NCBI RefSeq assembly: GCF_007752935.1
Contig: NZ_CP036319.1
Coordinates: forward strand, 4,154,001-4,218,000
DNA: 64,000 nucleotides
Reading direction: 5' to 3'
DNA from: Crateriforma conspicua
Lineage (GTDB): Bacteria > Planctomycetota > Planctomycetia > Pirellulales > Pirellulaceae
The notes under the pieces were generated by a model that saw only the letters and a list, made by a program, of their open reading frames with translations, did not search any database and was not told the origin of the DNA. The position numbers and the translations under genes were made by a program. This document shows, piece by piece, positions 39,201-48,614 of this stretch. Position 1 is the first letter of the stretch. Every line of letters begins with the position of its first letter.

Positions 39201-39504
39201 CCCCAAAATGCAACATGACAATTTTCGTGCCGCATTCACCACGGCCGAAGGCTGGGGCCGATTCACGCAAACCGTTCAAGACGCCCGTCAAGAAAATGGC
39301 ATCGAACTGCGGTACGGAAAACTCCGGCTTCAAAAACTCGCCCTCGACCGAACTCCCGAAACCAAACCGGGCCAGGCAACCGCAACGTTGGACGGGCGAA
39401 CAATCCCCGCGGTGTTCAAAGCCGATGGTACCCGTCTGGTCGCGACGTTCCCCGGCGGCTTGAACATCACCAGCGGCCAAACTCTGCGAGTGAAACATGC
39501 GTAA
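36286..39504 (+). CDS. GH116-like glycoside hydrolase with inserted beta-sandwich module
   Basis: This 1072-aa protein has a twin-arginine-like leader ([20 protein letters not shown], about residues 26-47) and then the GH116 (DUF608/GBA2-type) two-domain architecture: [27 protein letters not shown] in the N-domain, [22 protein letters not shown] and [12 protein letters not shown] in the catalytic (alpha/alpha)6 barrel. The Asp of HIDQ fits the acid/base position known from GH116. Residues about 284-426 are an insert absent from the paralogue at 43431. They begin [12 protein letters not shown], contain FLIGGGNN and end [19 protein letters not shown], which resembles the beta-sandwich module attached to GH32 enzymes. 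Substrate likely a beta-glucoside or beta-xyloside within a sulfated glycan. It overlaps the next gene by 8 bp. Confidence 0.82.
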   Translation: [1072 protein letters not shown]

Positions 39505-41839
39505 CTTATCGAGAAATTCTCATCACGCGGACACGCTGCGTTTTCACGGCCTCCGCCGGCCGAAGACATGGCGAACACGCCTGTCCCCTTACGGCCCAGC
39601 GTTGAAGTTGACTTCGTCTGGCGATCGCAGCGTCAACCGCAGTGTTCTTCTGACGGCGATGATTCTGCTTCTCGCTGGTTCCAGCGTCCTGGGAATCTCC
39701 TCGGTCTGTGATGCAGCAGACGATTCAATTTCCCAACAGGTCGACCCGAATAGCCCCAACCAGACTTCAAGCAAACACCGGTCTGCTGATTCGGTCGTGA
39801 CGATCCAGACCCTGCTAAAAGACATGGTCGATCGCGATGGGATCGCACGGTTTCCCGCCAAGAATTTTCGGCTTCGACAACACAGCAGTTACAACCGAGA
39901 TTCCAAAACCCCCGACGATCCCAAAGGTTGGTTCGCCAATGGCGATTTCAATCGCCCTCCCAATGGCAAGAATTTCATTCGCACCGAAGTGATCAATGGT
40001 AAGAAGGAATGGGTGCTGATGGATCACGACGGCCCCGGTGCGATCGTGCGGACTTGGATGCCATGGCAGAATCAGAAAAACGGTGGCACCGACCTGGTCA
40101 TGCGGATCTACTTGGATGGTGAATCCGAACCAGCGTTGGAAGGCAACATGCTGGGCATGTTCGATGGCACCGGTGTGATCCCGTATCCGTTCGCGCACCC
40201 ATCCTTGCGTTCGGCGGTGAATTTCTTCCCGATACCTTACGCCAAGTCTTGCAAGGTCACGGTGTCACAGATGCCGTTCTTCTATCAATTCACCTTTCGC
40301 GAATATGATGAGGGCACCACCGTCGAAACATTCACGCTGGACGATTTCCGGGCCGCAGAAAACGTCATCAATGATGTCGGTAATGCTCTATTGCATCCGA
40401 ATGCCACAGGAACAACGGACCGCCAGCGTTTTCGAGTGAAAATGGCTGGCAGCGAAACGATGGCGTACGACTTGCCACCGGGAACCGCCGCCGTGCGTGA
40501 GCTTTCCGTCAAGCTGGCCGACTATGACGACGCTATGATCACACGCAATGTCGTGTTGAAAATGGACTTTGATGGGAAGGAAACCGTCTGGTGTCCGATC
40601 GGTGAGTTTTTCGGGACCGGCATCGGCTTGAACCCATTCCAAGGTTGGTACCGCACCGTCGCCAAAGACGGGACGATGACGTGTCGTTGGGTGATGCCCT
40701 ATCAAACCCATGGAACCGTTTCCCTGATCAATCTTGGCAGCGACGATGTGGTCGCCGATCTGGAGTTCAAAACAGGGCGTTGGAACTGGGATGAACGGTC
40801 CATGTATTTTCATGCCAATTGGCGGGGCCAGTGTCCGGTTCCCACCCGGCCCTTTTCCGATTGGAACTATGTCACGTTGAAAGGCCGTGGCGTTTACGTC
40901 GGTGATACGCTGACGGTGATGAATCCAGTCGAACGATGGTGGGGCGAGGGTGATGAGAAGATCTTCGTCGACGGCGAAGCCTTTCCGTCGATCTTCGGAA
41001 CCGGAACCGAGGACTACTACGGATATTCATGGGGCGGTCGCAGCACCGATTTCTACGAACATCCATTCCACGCACAACCGTTCAGCCACCGGTACAACAA
41101 ACAGAACCGAAAGCCCAACACGGACGAAAGAAACACGCTGGGCTATAGCACGGAGACTCGCACACGCGTTTTGGACACGATGCCGTTTTCCGAATCGCTT
41201 CAGTTGGACATGGAAGTCTGGAGCTGGTCCGAATGTGACATGGGATACGCGGCCGGAACCTACTGGTATGGCTTTTCCGGCACGACCAGCAACCGTCAAC
41301 CCGCTCCGGATGACGCCACCCAGCGTTGGGTGGTGCCGCCACGCCCGCCTTCGTCCGAATCAACTTCTTCATCCGACGCGACGCAATATTTTGAGAATGC
41401 GATCGAATGCGAAAGCCTTTCGGCGGTCGCCAATCGTGAGGGAGTGAAGCTCATTCGCGACCAAAACTTGGGTCGCTATGGAAAGCACCAATGGAGCGGT
41501 GGCCGGCACTTGTTTGTCCGCGACACCGAGGCCGGAGACTTTGTCGATTTGAAAGTCGCCGTCCCATCCGAACGCCCGTTCGAACTTCGGATTCACGCGA
41601 CCACCAGCTTTGATTACGGCATTCTAGATTTCAGCGTCGACGGACAAACCGTCGGAAAATCCCTTGACACCTATTCGGCGAAGGTTGGCGTTACCGGCCC
41701 CGTCACTCTTGGCCGTTTCACTTCGAACGATAAAGAAATCACCATTCGCATCGAAGTGGCCGGATCCAACCCGAATGCCAAGGTCCCCGGTACCTTCTTT
41801 GGCCTGGATTGCCTGATCATTGAACCCGTCACACCATGA
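39497..41839 (+). CDS. GH172-like (DUF2961) glycoside hydrolase
   Basis: The 780-aa product has an N-terminal membrane/leader segment (VLLTAMILLLAGSSVLG, about residues 50-66, possibly a late or mis-set start; the first ~40 residues are basic). The DUF2961 core, now GH172, is visible as WVLMDHDGPGAIVRTWMPW, YLDGESEPALEG, FPIPYAKSCKVTV, WYRTVAKDGTMTCRWVMPY and GTGTEDYYGYSWGG. GH172 members include alpha-D-arabinofuranosidases and difructose-anhydride enzymes. The C-terminal ~150 residues form a separate beta-rich domain with IRIEVAGSNP and FFGLDCLIIEP near the end, possibly a carbohydrate-binding module. Starts inside the preceding GH116 gene and overlaps the following sulfatase by 4 bp, so the three are coupled. 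Confidence 0.82.
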   Translation: MRNLSRNSHHADTLRFHGLRRPKTWRTRLSPYGPALKLTSSGDRSVNRSVLLTAMILLLAGSSVLGISSVCDAADDSISQQVDPNSPNQTSSKHRSADSVVTIQTLLKDMVDRDGIARFPAKNFRLRQHSSYNRDSKTPDDPKGWFANGDFNRPPNGKNFIRTEVINGKKEWVLMDHDGPGAIVRTWMPWQNQKNGGTDLVMRIYLDGESEPALEGNMLGMFDGTGVIPYPFAHPSLRSAVNFFPIPYAKSCKVTVSQMPFFYQFTFREYDEGTTVETFTLDDFRAAENVINDVGNALLHPNATGTTDRQRFRVKMAGSETMAYDLPPGTAAVRELSVKLADYDDAMITRNVVLKMDFDGKETVWCPIGEFFGTGIGLNPFQGWYRTVAKDGTMTCRWVMPYQTHGTVSLINLGSDDVVADLEFKTGRWNWDERSMYFHANWRGQCPVPTRPFSDWNYVTLKGRGVYVGDTLTVMNPVERWWGEGDEKIFVDGEAFPSIFGTGTEDYYGYSWGGRSTDFYEHPFHAQPFSHRYNKQNRKPNTDERNTLGYSTETRTRVLDTMPFSESLQLDMEVWSWSECDMGYAAGTYWYGFSGTTSNRQPAPDDATQRWVVPPRPPSSESTSSSDATQYFENAIECESLSAVANREGVKLIRDQNLGRYGKHQWSGGRHLFVRDTEAGDFVDLKVAVPSERPFELRIHATTSFDYGILDFSVDGQTVGKSLDTYSAKVGVTGPVTLGRFTSNDKEITIRIEVAGSNPNAKVPGTFFGLDCLIIEPVTP

Positions 41840-43347
41840 ACCGCGAACTTGGAAACCCTCCAATGCGATACGACAGGTTGCAACGCGTGACAAACATCAT
41901 TGCAATCATCGCCATCATGCTGGGGTCAGCGCTCGCAATTCAGCAAACACCAGCGGACGAACCGCCGCCCAACATTCTGCTGATCTATGTGGACGACCTG
42001 GGCTATAACGACCTGGAATGCTACGACGCGCAAGATCCGGGAATCAAAACGCCGAACATCAACCGTTTGGCGGCCGACGGAATTCGTTTCACCAATTACC
42101 TTTCCGCTTGCAGCGTTTGTTCGCCAAGTCGCGGTGCCGTTTTGACCGGACGTTATCCCCAAAGAAACGGTTTACCGGTGTGCCCCAACGACCGTCCGGA
42201 TTACCCCGACTGGTACCAGTATGTGGGTCTGCCACAAAGTGAAATCACCATTGCCGAACTGTTGAAACCCATCGGCTACGCAACGGCGGCGTTTGGGAAA
42301 TGGCATTTGGGTGACGCGGATCAATTTGCGCCGCGACAACAGGGCTTTGATCGCTACGTCGGTCGCAAACACAATTTCCATGTGGGCAAGGTCGGCACCT
42401 GGTTTGAAAACGAAACCCCGCAAGATGAAATCATGTTTCGCGAAGCCCACCAGCGGCTAACCGACGCGACGATTGAATTCATGCAACGCCAACATGCGGC
42501 CGAGAAACCGTTCTTTGTTTACCTGGCACACTACCTGGTCCATGGGCCTTGGTCACCGAACCAAGAATTCTGCACGAAACAAGAATGGGCATCGGTTCAA
42601 AAGTCGAAAGGCCGCATGAACCCGACGGCGTTGCCCGCCATGGTGCGTGAACTGGACCATCATATCGGATGCGTGCTTGACCAGTTGTCGGCATTGGACA
42701 TCGAAGATGACACGCTTGTGATTTTCGCATCCGACAATGGACCTTGGCTGCCCGCCGGATCGGCCTACCCATTGTCCGGATGGAAATACACGACAATGGA
42801 AGGCGGACACCGTGTCCCTGCGATCATCCGTTGGCCCAAGACGATCACCGCCGGACAGGTCTGCGATGAAATGGTCAGTGCTTTGGATGTCATGCCAACG
42901 ATCGCGGCGGCGACCGGCGCTACGTTGCCGAGCGATCGCACCTATGACGGATACAGTCTGTTGCCACTGCTAACGGGACAGACCGACCAAAGCCCCAGAG
43001 AAGAATTCCTCTACTACAACGGTTTGACCTTAGAAGCCGCTCGACTCGGACCTTGGAAACTGCATTTACCACGCACCGCTGACCAGCGTGTCTATTGGGC
43101 TCGTCATCCAAGAAAGACCTATTTGAATTTGGACCATCCGGTGCTGAATCATCTGCCCGATGATCTGTCGGAAACCAAGGACGTGGCAGCAAGGTATCCG
43201 GACCAAACCAGCAGGCTGCAGTCATTGGCTGACGAAGCCCGGCAAGATCTTGGGGACTGGAATCGCGACGGTACGGACCGCGCCGACTTTGCCTATCCCG
43301 GCGACCTGAACGAGGGAATGAAAAAGTCCCGAAAGCAAGCGTTCTGA
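41836..43347 (+). CDS. S1 family sulfatase
   Basis: This 503-aa exported sulfatase has a leader around residues 20-38 (IIAIIAIMLGSALAI), the metal-site start NILLIYVDDLGYNDLECYD, and the formylglycine motif C-S-P-S-R near residue 95 (SVCSPSRGAVLTGRYPQ). FGKWHLGD and FASDNGPWLPAG complete the active site. The ATG at 41836 overlaps the GH172 stop codon by 4 bp; MRYDRLQRV at 41863 is an alternative start that would place the leader nearer the N-terminus. Coupling to GH116 and GH172 genes argues that it desulfates the same glycan that those enzymes cleave. Confidence 0.9.
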   Translation: MNRELGNPPMRYDRLQRVTNIIAIIAIMLGSALAIQQTPADEPPPNILLIYVDDLGYNDLECYDAQDPGIKTPNINRLAADGIRFTNYLSACSVCSPSRGAVLTGRYPQRNGLPVCPNDRPDYPDWYQYVGLPQSEITIAELLKPIGYATAAFGKWHLGDADQFAPRQQGFDRYVGRKHNFHVGKVGTWFENETPQDEIMFREAHQRLTDATIEFMQRQHAAEKPFFVYLAHYLVHGPWSPNQEFCTKQEWASVQKSKGRMNPTALPAMVRELDHHIGCVLDQLSALDIEDDTLVIFASDNGPWLPAGSAYPLSGWKYTTMEGGHRVPAIIRWPKTITAGQVCDEMVSALDVMPTIAAATGATLPSDRTYDGYSLLPLLTGQTDQSPREEFLYYNGLTLEAARLGPWKLHLPRTADQRVYWARHPRKTYLNLDHPVLNHLPDDLSETKDVAARYPDQTSRLQSLADEARQDLGDWNRDGTDRADFAYPGDLNEGMKKSRKQAF

Positions 43348-43430
43348 CCGCAGCCCGAGGGAACCATCACCTTCGCATGGTTGCCCCAACTTTACCGCTA
43401 TCTGACTCCATTTCCTTTCGCGGCAATCGC

Positions 43431-46322
43431 ATGAACACCGAAGCAAACCCTCACGACACCAACCGCTGCGACGACCTTGAATCATGTTGCTCGTCGGCGT
43501 GCGGATGTGGACCGTCGATCGAACGTCGAAGCTTCTTAACGACGCTCGGTGCCAGCGGTGGCGCAGCCGTGCTTCCGGCCGGACGCAACGCGATGGCCGG
43601 TCCGTTCAACGAAGCGGATGTTTCCGATAATGGGCACGCGTCCGGTCACCTAATTCCCGCCGACAAAAGACTAACGCCACAGTGGCTGGCTTCATTGACC
43701 CGGCGCGACCAACCGGAGGTCTATACCGGATCACAACTGAAGTACATCGGTATGCCGATCGGTGGTATCGGGTGTGGACAGATCTACTTGGGTGGTGATG
43801 GGCGTTTGTGGCTGTGGGACATCTTCAAGTGCAACTACACCCGCGAACGGGGCCACGGTCAACGGATCGCTGCGTTCACCTTGGGTGGCCATTACGCGCA
43901 TCCGGTTCCCGCCGGCGAAACATACACCGATCGCAATGGCGCGGATGTCTCGCAAGGCTTCTTGATCCGCGCGACCGCTGATGGCAAGAGCGATACTCGT
44001 ACGCTGGATCAGATCGGCTTTCCCGACGTGAATTTTCGCGGGGAATACCCGATCGGCAAGGTTGGTTACAGCGACCGCGGTTTTCCAGCCAGGATTGATT
44101 TGGACGCGTTCAGTCCCTTCATTCCGCTGAACTCCAAGGACTCTGCGTTGCCCGCGACGGTGATGAGCTTCACGGTTACCAACACATCCCAATCACCGAT
44201 CACCATTGATTTAGGCGGTTGGATGCAGAACGCGACCTGTCCCTACACCACCGCGTCCGGACAGGGTCAGCGGACCAATCGGTGTGTGCAGGCTGATGGA
44301 CGAGTCGAAATCCTAAGTTCGATCAAAGGTGCGGGCGTCGAAACCAAGCACGGCTTCGGATCGATGGCCCTGACAGTTTTGCACGACCGGAAAACAGACG
44401 ACAGTGTTTCGATTGGCGCTGCGACATCCCTGACCGATCCTGACAGCCCCGATGGATTGTGGGAACAAATCAACTGGCGACAAGTGGATACCGTTGAAAA
44501 GCCATTGGACGAACTGCTGGTCGGCGGACTGGCAACGACGTTTGAACTAGCGTCACAGGAATCGCGAACGATCGACTTTGCCATCACTTGGTTCTTCCCC
44601 GACTACAACGAAAAGGGCCGTGGTCGAGCGCAAATGCTTGGGATTCGTGATTTCGGCACGCTACGCCGCCATTACGCCGCGTGGTTTGATTCGGCCGACG
44701 ACCTTGCCAACTACTTGACCGAAAACAAATCGCGTTTGTTGCGTGACACACGATTGTGGAGCCAAACTTGGTACGACAGCACACTGCCGCACTGGTTGCT
44801 GGATCGTAGTTTCATTCCGATCGACTGCATCGCCACCCAGACATTTCATTGGTTCGACAACGGTCGACCCTACGGTTGGGAAGGCGTCGATTGTTGCCCC
44901 GGCACGTGCACCCACGTTTGGCACTACGCACAAGCATTGGCACGAATCTTTCCCGACATCGAACGTGCGTTTCGTGAAAAGGTCGACTATCAGGAAGGCA
45001 TCGGATTCCATTCCGACACTGGCATCATTGGACATCGTGCTGAAAATCACCACACCCCCGCGATCGACGGCCAAGCCGGAACCATTCTACGTGCGTACCG
45101 CGAGCACCAGATCGCAGCCGATAACGAATTCCTGAAGCGAATCTGGCCGAACGTCAAGAAGTCGATCCAATATCTGATTGACCAAGATGGTGACGCAAAT
45201 GGACTGTTGGAAGGAAAACAGCCTCATACCCTGGACGCATCCTGGTATGGTCCGATCGCGTGGCTAAGCGGCATGTATTTGGCCGCGCTGGCTGCCGGTC
45301 GGGCGATGGCCGTGGAAATGGGCGACGATGTTTTTGCCAACCAATGTCGGACGATCATCGACCGTGGATCCAAGACAATCGTCGACGAACTGTTTGACGG
45401 CGAATACTTCATTCACAAACCGGACCCAAACGTCACGGCACTGAACTCCAACAAAGGCTGTCATATCGACCAAGTGTTGGGCGAAGCTTGGGTCCGACAA
45501 GTCGGTCTGGATCGAGTGATCCCCAAACGGGAAACTGTTTCAGCACTGAACAGCCTTTGGAAATACAATTTCGCACCCAATGCGGGGCAGTACTCACTGG
45601 ATCACATCCAGATTGAAAAAGCGTTCCGGTGGTATGCAATGCCGGGCGAAGCCGGCTTGCTAATGTGCACTTGGCCCAAAGGCGGTGCGACCCAGGCCAT
45701 TCCCGGCGACGGTTTGCGGACCAAAGAAAACCCAGGCGTGTACACCGGACCAGGCGGCTACTTCAACGAATGCATGAACGGATTCGAATACCAAGTCGCG
45801 GCCCACATGATCTATGAGGGCGAACCCGATAGCCAACTGGTTCAACAGGGCCTGGCCATCGCCAAGTCGGTGCACGAAAGATACGCCGCCGATAAACGCA
45901 ATCCCTACAACGAAATCGAATGCAGCGATCACTACGCGCGATCGATGGCAAGCTACGGTGTTTTCCTGGCGACGTGTGGCTTTCATTATCATGGTCCCAA
46001 AGGTCATCTGGGTTTCGCACCTCGCGTTTCACCCGATCACTTCAAAGCCGCATTCACGACGGCCGAAGGTTGGGGCACGTTCACCCAGAAAACGAATCAG
46101 CACACATTGTCCGCGTCGGTTGCGTTACGTTACGGGACGCTGCGTTTGAATCAACTGTCGTTACAGTCCGTTGCTGGTGCGCCAGCCACCAATGCGACCG
46201 CGCGGCTGAATGACCAAGACGTTCCGGTGGTTTTGGAAACCGATGGATCACAGCAGGTCCTTCGTTTTTCCAATGGTTTGGACATAAATGCCGGACAATC
46301 ACTGGACGTGGAAGTGTTCTAA
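43431..46322 (+). CDS. GH116-like glycoside hydrolase (paralogue without insert)
   Basis: The 963-aa product has an N-terminal Cys-rich segment ([11 protein letters not shown]) followed by a Tat-type leader [14 protein letters not shown]. It aligns with the 36286 gene throughout: [67 protein letters not shown] and [20 protein letters not shown]. It lacks the ~140-residue beta-sandwich insert of that paralogue. The ATG at 43431 (MNTEANPHD) is chosen over an upstream in-frame start at 43377, because the family leader begins just after it. The two GH116 genes flank a GH172 and a sulfatase gene, suggesting duplication inside a polysaccharide locus with divergence in substrate specificity. Confidence 0.82.
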   Translation: [963 protein letters not shown]

Positions 46323-46427
46323 AATCCCCTACTTTTCACGCCTGTCACTCCTATCGCATTCTCGCCCACCACTTTCGCCACCCCAGCGGCGACCACTGCC
46401 CCGATCTCATCTTTCGAGGTTCCCACC

Positions 46428-48554
46428 GTGCCAACCCATCTCCGGTTCATCACTCTGCTTGTTCCATGCGTCCTTGGGTTTTTGCCACTGTCTCATGCCG
46501 ATGCTGCAGACGCCCCACCCAATGTGATTTTGATTTTCGCCGATGACCTGGGTTATGGTGACCTGGGTTGCTACGGTGCGACAAAGGTCCAAACGCCGAA
46601 CATCGACAAACTGGCGGCCGAAGGTCGGCGTTTCACCGATGCCCATTCGGTATCCGCCGTCTGTACGCCGTCTCGCTATGCGCTACTGACGGGCCAATAC
46701 CCGGTTCGTGCCAACAATGGCCAGGGTGTGTGGGGCCCCGCACCGATCACTTCGCCATTGATTGTCGACACCGAAAAGACCACGATCGCCGACGTCTTCA
46801 AGACCCGCGGATACGAAACCGCCGTCTTGGGAAAATGGCATTTGGGTTTCAAATCAGGGACCAACGACTGGCAACCGCCCTTGCGCCCGGGGCCGCAAGA
46901 CCTGGGATTCGATTACTACTTTGGCATGCCGGTCGTCAACAGCGCACCGCCCTATGTCTATGTCGAAAACGATCGCATTGTCGGCAGTGATCCCGACGAC
47001 CCGCTGGTTTATGTCGGACGCAACGCGAAGAACGCCACACCGATCACGCCCATTCCACCGGAAGCCGCCCAGCGTAGCGCCAACGCTTTCACCGGAGCCA
47101 TCGAAGCACACAAGCTGTTCAACGACTATGACCTGGGCACCAAGTTTGCCGAAAAATCGGTCAAGTGGATTGAGCAGAACAAAAACCATCCGTTCTTTCT
47201 ATATTTGGCAACCACCAACATCCATCACCCATTCACTCCGGCAAAGCGGTTTCAAGGTACCAGCCAGTGCGGATTGTACGGTGATTCGATTCACGAACTG
47301 GACTGGATGGTCGGTCGGGTTTTGCAGTGCCTGGATGAAAACCAGTTGACCGATAACACCCTGGTGATTTTCACCAGTGACAACGGCGGTATGTTCAACT
47401 TCGGCGGCCAGGCCGCCTTCAAAGCAGGGCACCGTCAGAACGGCGAATTGCTTGGCTTCAAATTCGGCGTCTGGGAAGGTGGCCACCGTGTGCCGATGAT
47501 CGTTCGTTGGCCTGGCAAAGTGAAAGCCGGCACGACGTCGGACCAATTGATCGGCCATGTCGACATGCTGGCGACTTTCGCGGCACTGACGGGCCAATCA
47601 CTGACCAAGGAACAACAGGCCGACAGCTTGAACATGCTGCCGGCATGGATCGACCAACCCGCCGAACCGATCCGCGAACAACTGGTCTTGGCACCCCACA
47701 AAGGTACCCACCTGTCGCTACGCAAAGGCAAGTGGAAATACATTCCCGCCAAAGGCAGCGGCGGATTCGGGGGGCGAAAGCCCAGCGACCACGCGTTCGC
47801 CGGTCCGCCAGCGGTCACCTTTGTCGGTTCGGTCAACAGCGATATCGAAGACGGAAAGATCCGCAAGGATGCGCCGCCCGCACAGCTTTACGATCTGGAG
47901 TTTGATGTTCGGGAAACCCAGAACCTGTATCAGGATTATCCGCAAGTTGTCGAACAGATGAGCGAAATTCTGAAGGACTACGCTCCTGCCAAACCGACGC
48001 CGTCACGACAAGGCAGGCAAAAGCCAAAGGGATCGCCAGCGAAAATGATTCCCGCCACCCCCAGTGATCGCAGTGCGTCGTTCGATTTTGAATCTGGCAA
48101 GCTGCAGCCTTGGCGAATCGTGAAAGGTAGCTTTGGCCACATCATCGGAAATCGTGCGAAGTTTTTTCACAACGGTCGTGATTACAACAAGCAGGGTCAG
48201 TATTACCTTTCGACATTGGAAACGTCTGCCGACGCCGAAAAGGGCGACGACAAGCAAACCGGCGTGATCGTGTCACCATTGTTTGTCCCCCAAGGCGACA
48301 CCATGACCTTTCGCATCGGTGGCGGCGGAGGCCCGAAGACTTACGTCGCACTGTGCACCGCCGATGGCGAAGAAGTCAGCCGGGCTCATGGCATCAACGA
48401 TCAAACCATGCAGAACGCAGCCTTCGATCTTCGGCCGTTCGGGGGCAAACAGATGTTCTTGAAGATTGTCGACCGTTCGACGACCGGATGGGGCCACGTG
48501 ACCGCTGACAACTTCCAAATGGATGCCCAGATCTTGAATCAGTATCCCGAATAG
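46428..48554 (+). CDS. S1 family sulfatase with C-terminal beta-sandwich module
   Basis: This 708-aa exported enzyme has a signal peptide (first ~26 residues). The S1 core has NVILIFADDLGYGDLGCYG, C-T-P-S-R near residue 79 (AVCTPSRYALLTGQYP), LGKWHLGF and FTSDNGGMFNFGG. After the catalytic domain comes a basic linker rich in Lys, Pro and Gln (about residues 525-545). The final ~155-residue module runs from FDFESGKLQPW through FRIGGGGGP to KIVDRSTTGWGHVTADNF. That module is homologous in pattern to the insert in the GH116 protein at 36286. Translation starts with GTG at 46428, with GAGG about 8 nt upstream. The module probably binds a carbohydrate or stabilises the enzyme on its polymer. Confidence 0.9.
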   Translation: MPTHLRFITLLVPCVLGFLPLSHADAADAPPNVILIFADDLGYGDLGCYGATKVQTPNIDKLAAEGRRFTDAHSVSAVCTPSRYALLTGQYPVRANNGQGVWGPAPITSPLIVDTEKTTIADVFKTRGYETAVLGKWHLGFKSGTNDWQPPLRPGPQDLGFDYYFGMPVVNSAPPYVYVENDRIVGSDPDDPLVYVGRNAKNATPITPIPPEAAQRSANAFTGAIEAHKLFNDYDLGTKFAEKSVKWIEQNKNHPFFLYLATTNIHHPFTPAKRFQGTSQCGLYGDSIHELDWMVGRVLQCLDENQLTDNTLVIFTSDNGGMFNFGGQAAFKAGHRQNGELLGFKFGVWEGGHRVPMIVRWPGKVKAGTTSDQLIGHVDMLATFAALTGQSLTKEQQADSLNMLPAWIDQPAEPIREQLVLAPHKGTHLSLRKGKWKYIPAKGSGGFGGRKPSDHAFAGPPAVTFVGSVNSDIEDGKIRKDAPPAQLYDLEFDVRETQNLYQDYPQVVEQMSEILKDYAPAKPTPSRQGRQKPKGSPAKMIPATPSDRSASFDFESGKLQPWRIVKGSFGHIIGNRAKFFHNGRDYNKQGQYYLSTLETSADAEKGDDKQTGVIVSPLFVPQGDTMTFRIGGGGGPKTYVALCTADGEEVSRAHGINDQTMQNAAFDLRPFGGKQMFLKIVDRSTTGWGHVTADNFQMDAQILNQYPE

Positions 48555-48614
48555 GGGGCCAATTCATGATCGCTTGATCGCATCGCCAACACCGCACCGG
48601 GATCACTGCATTCC

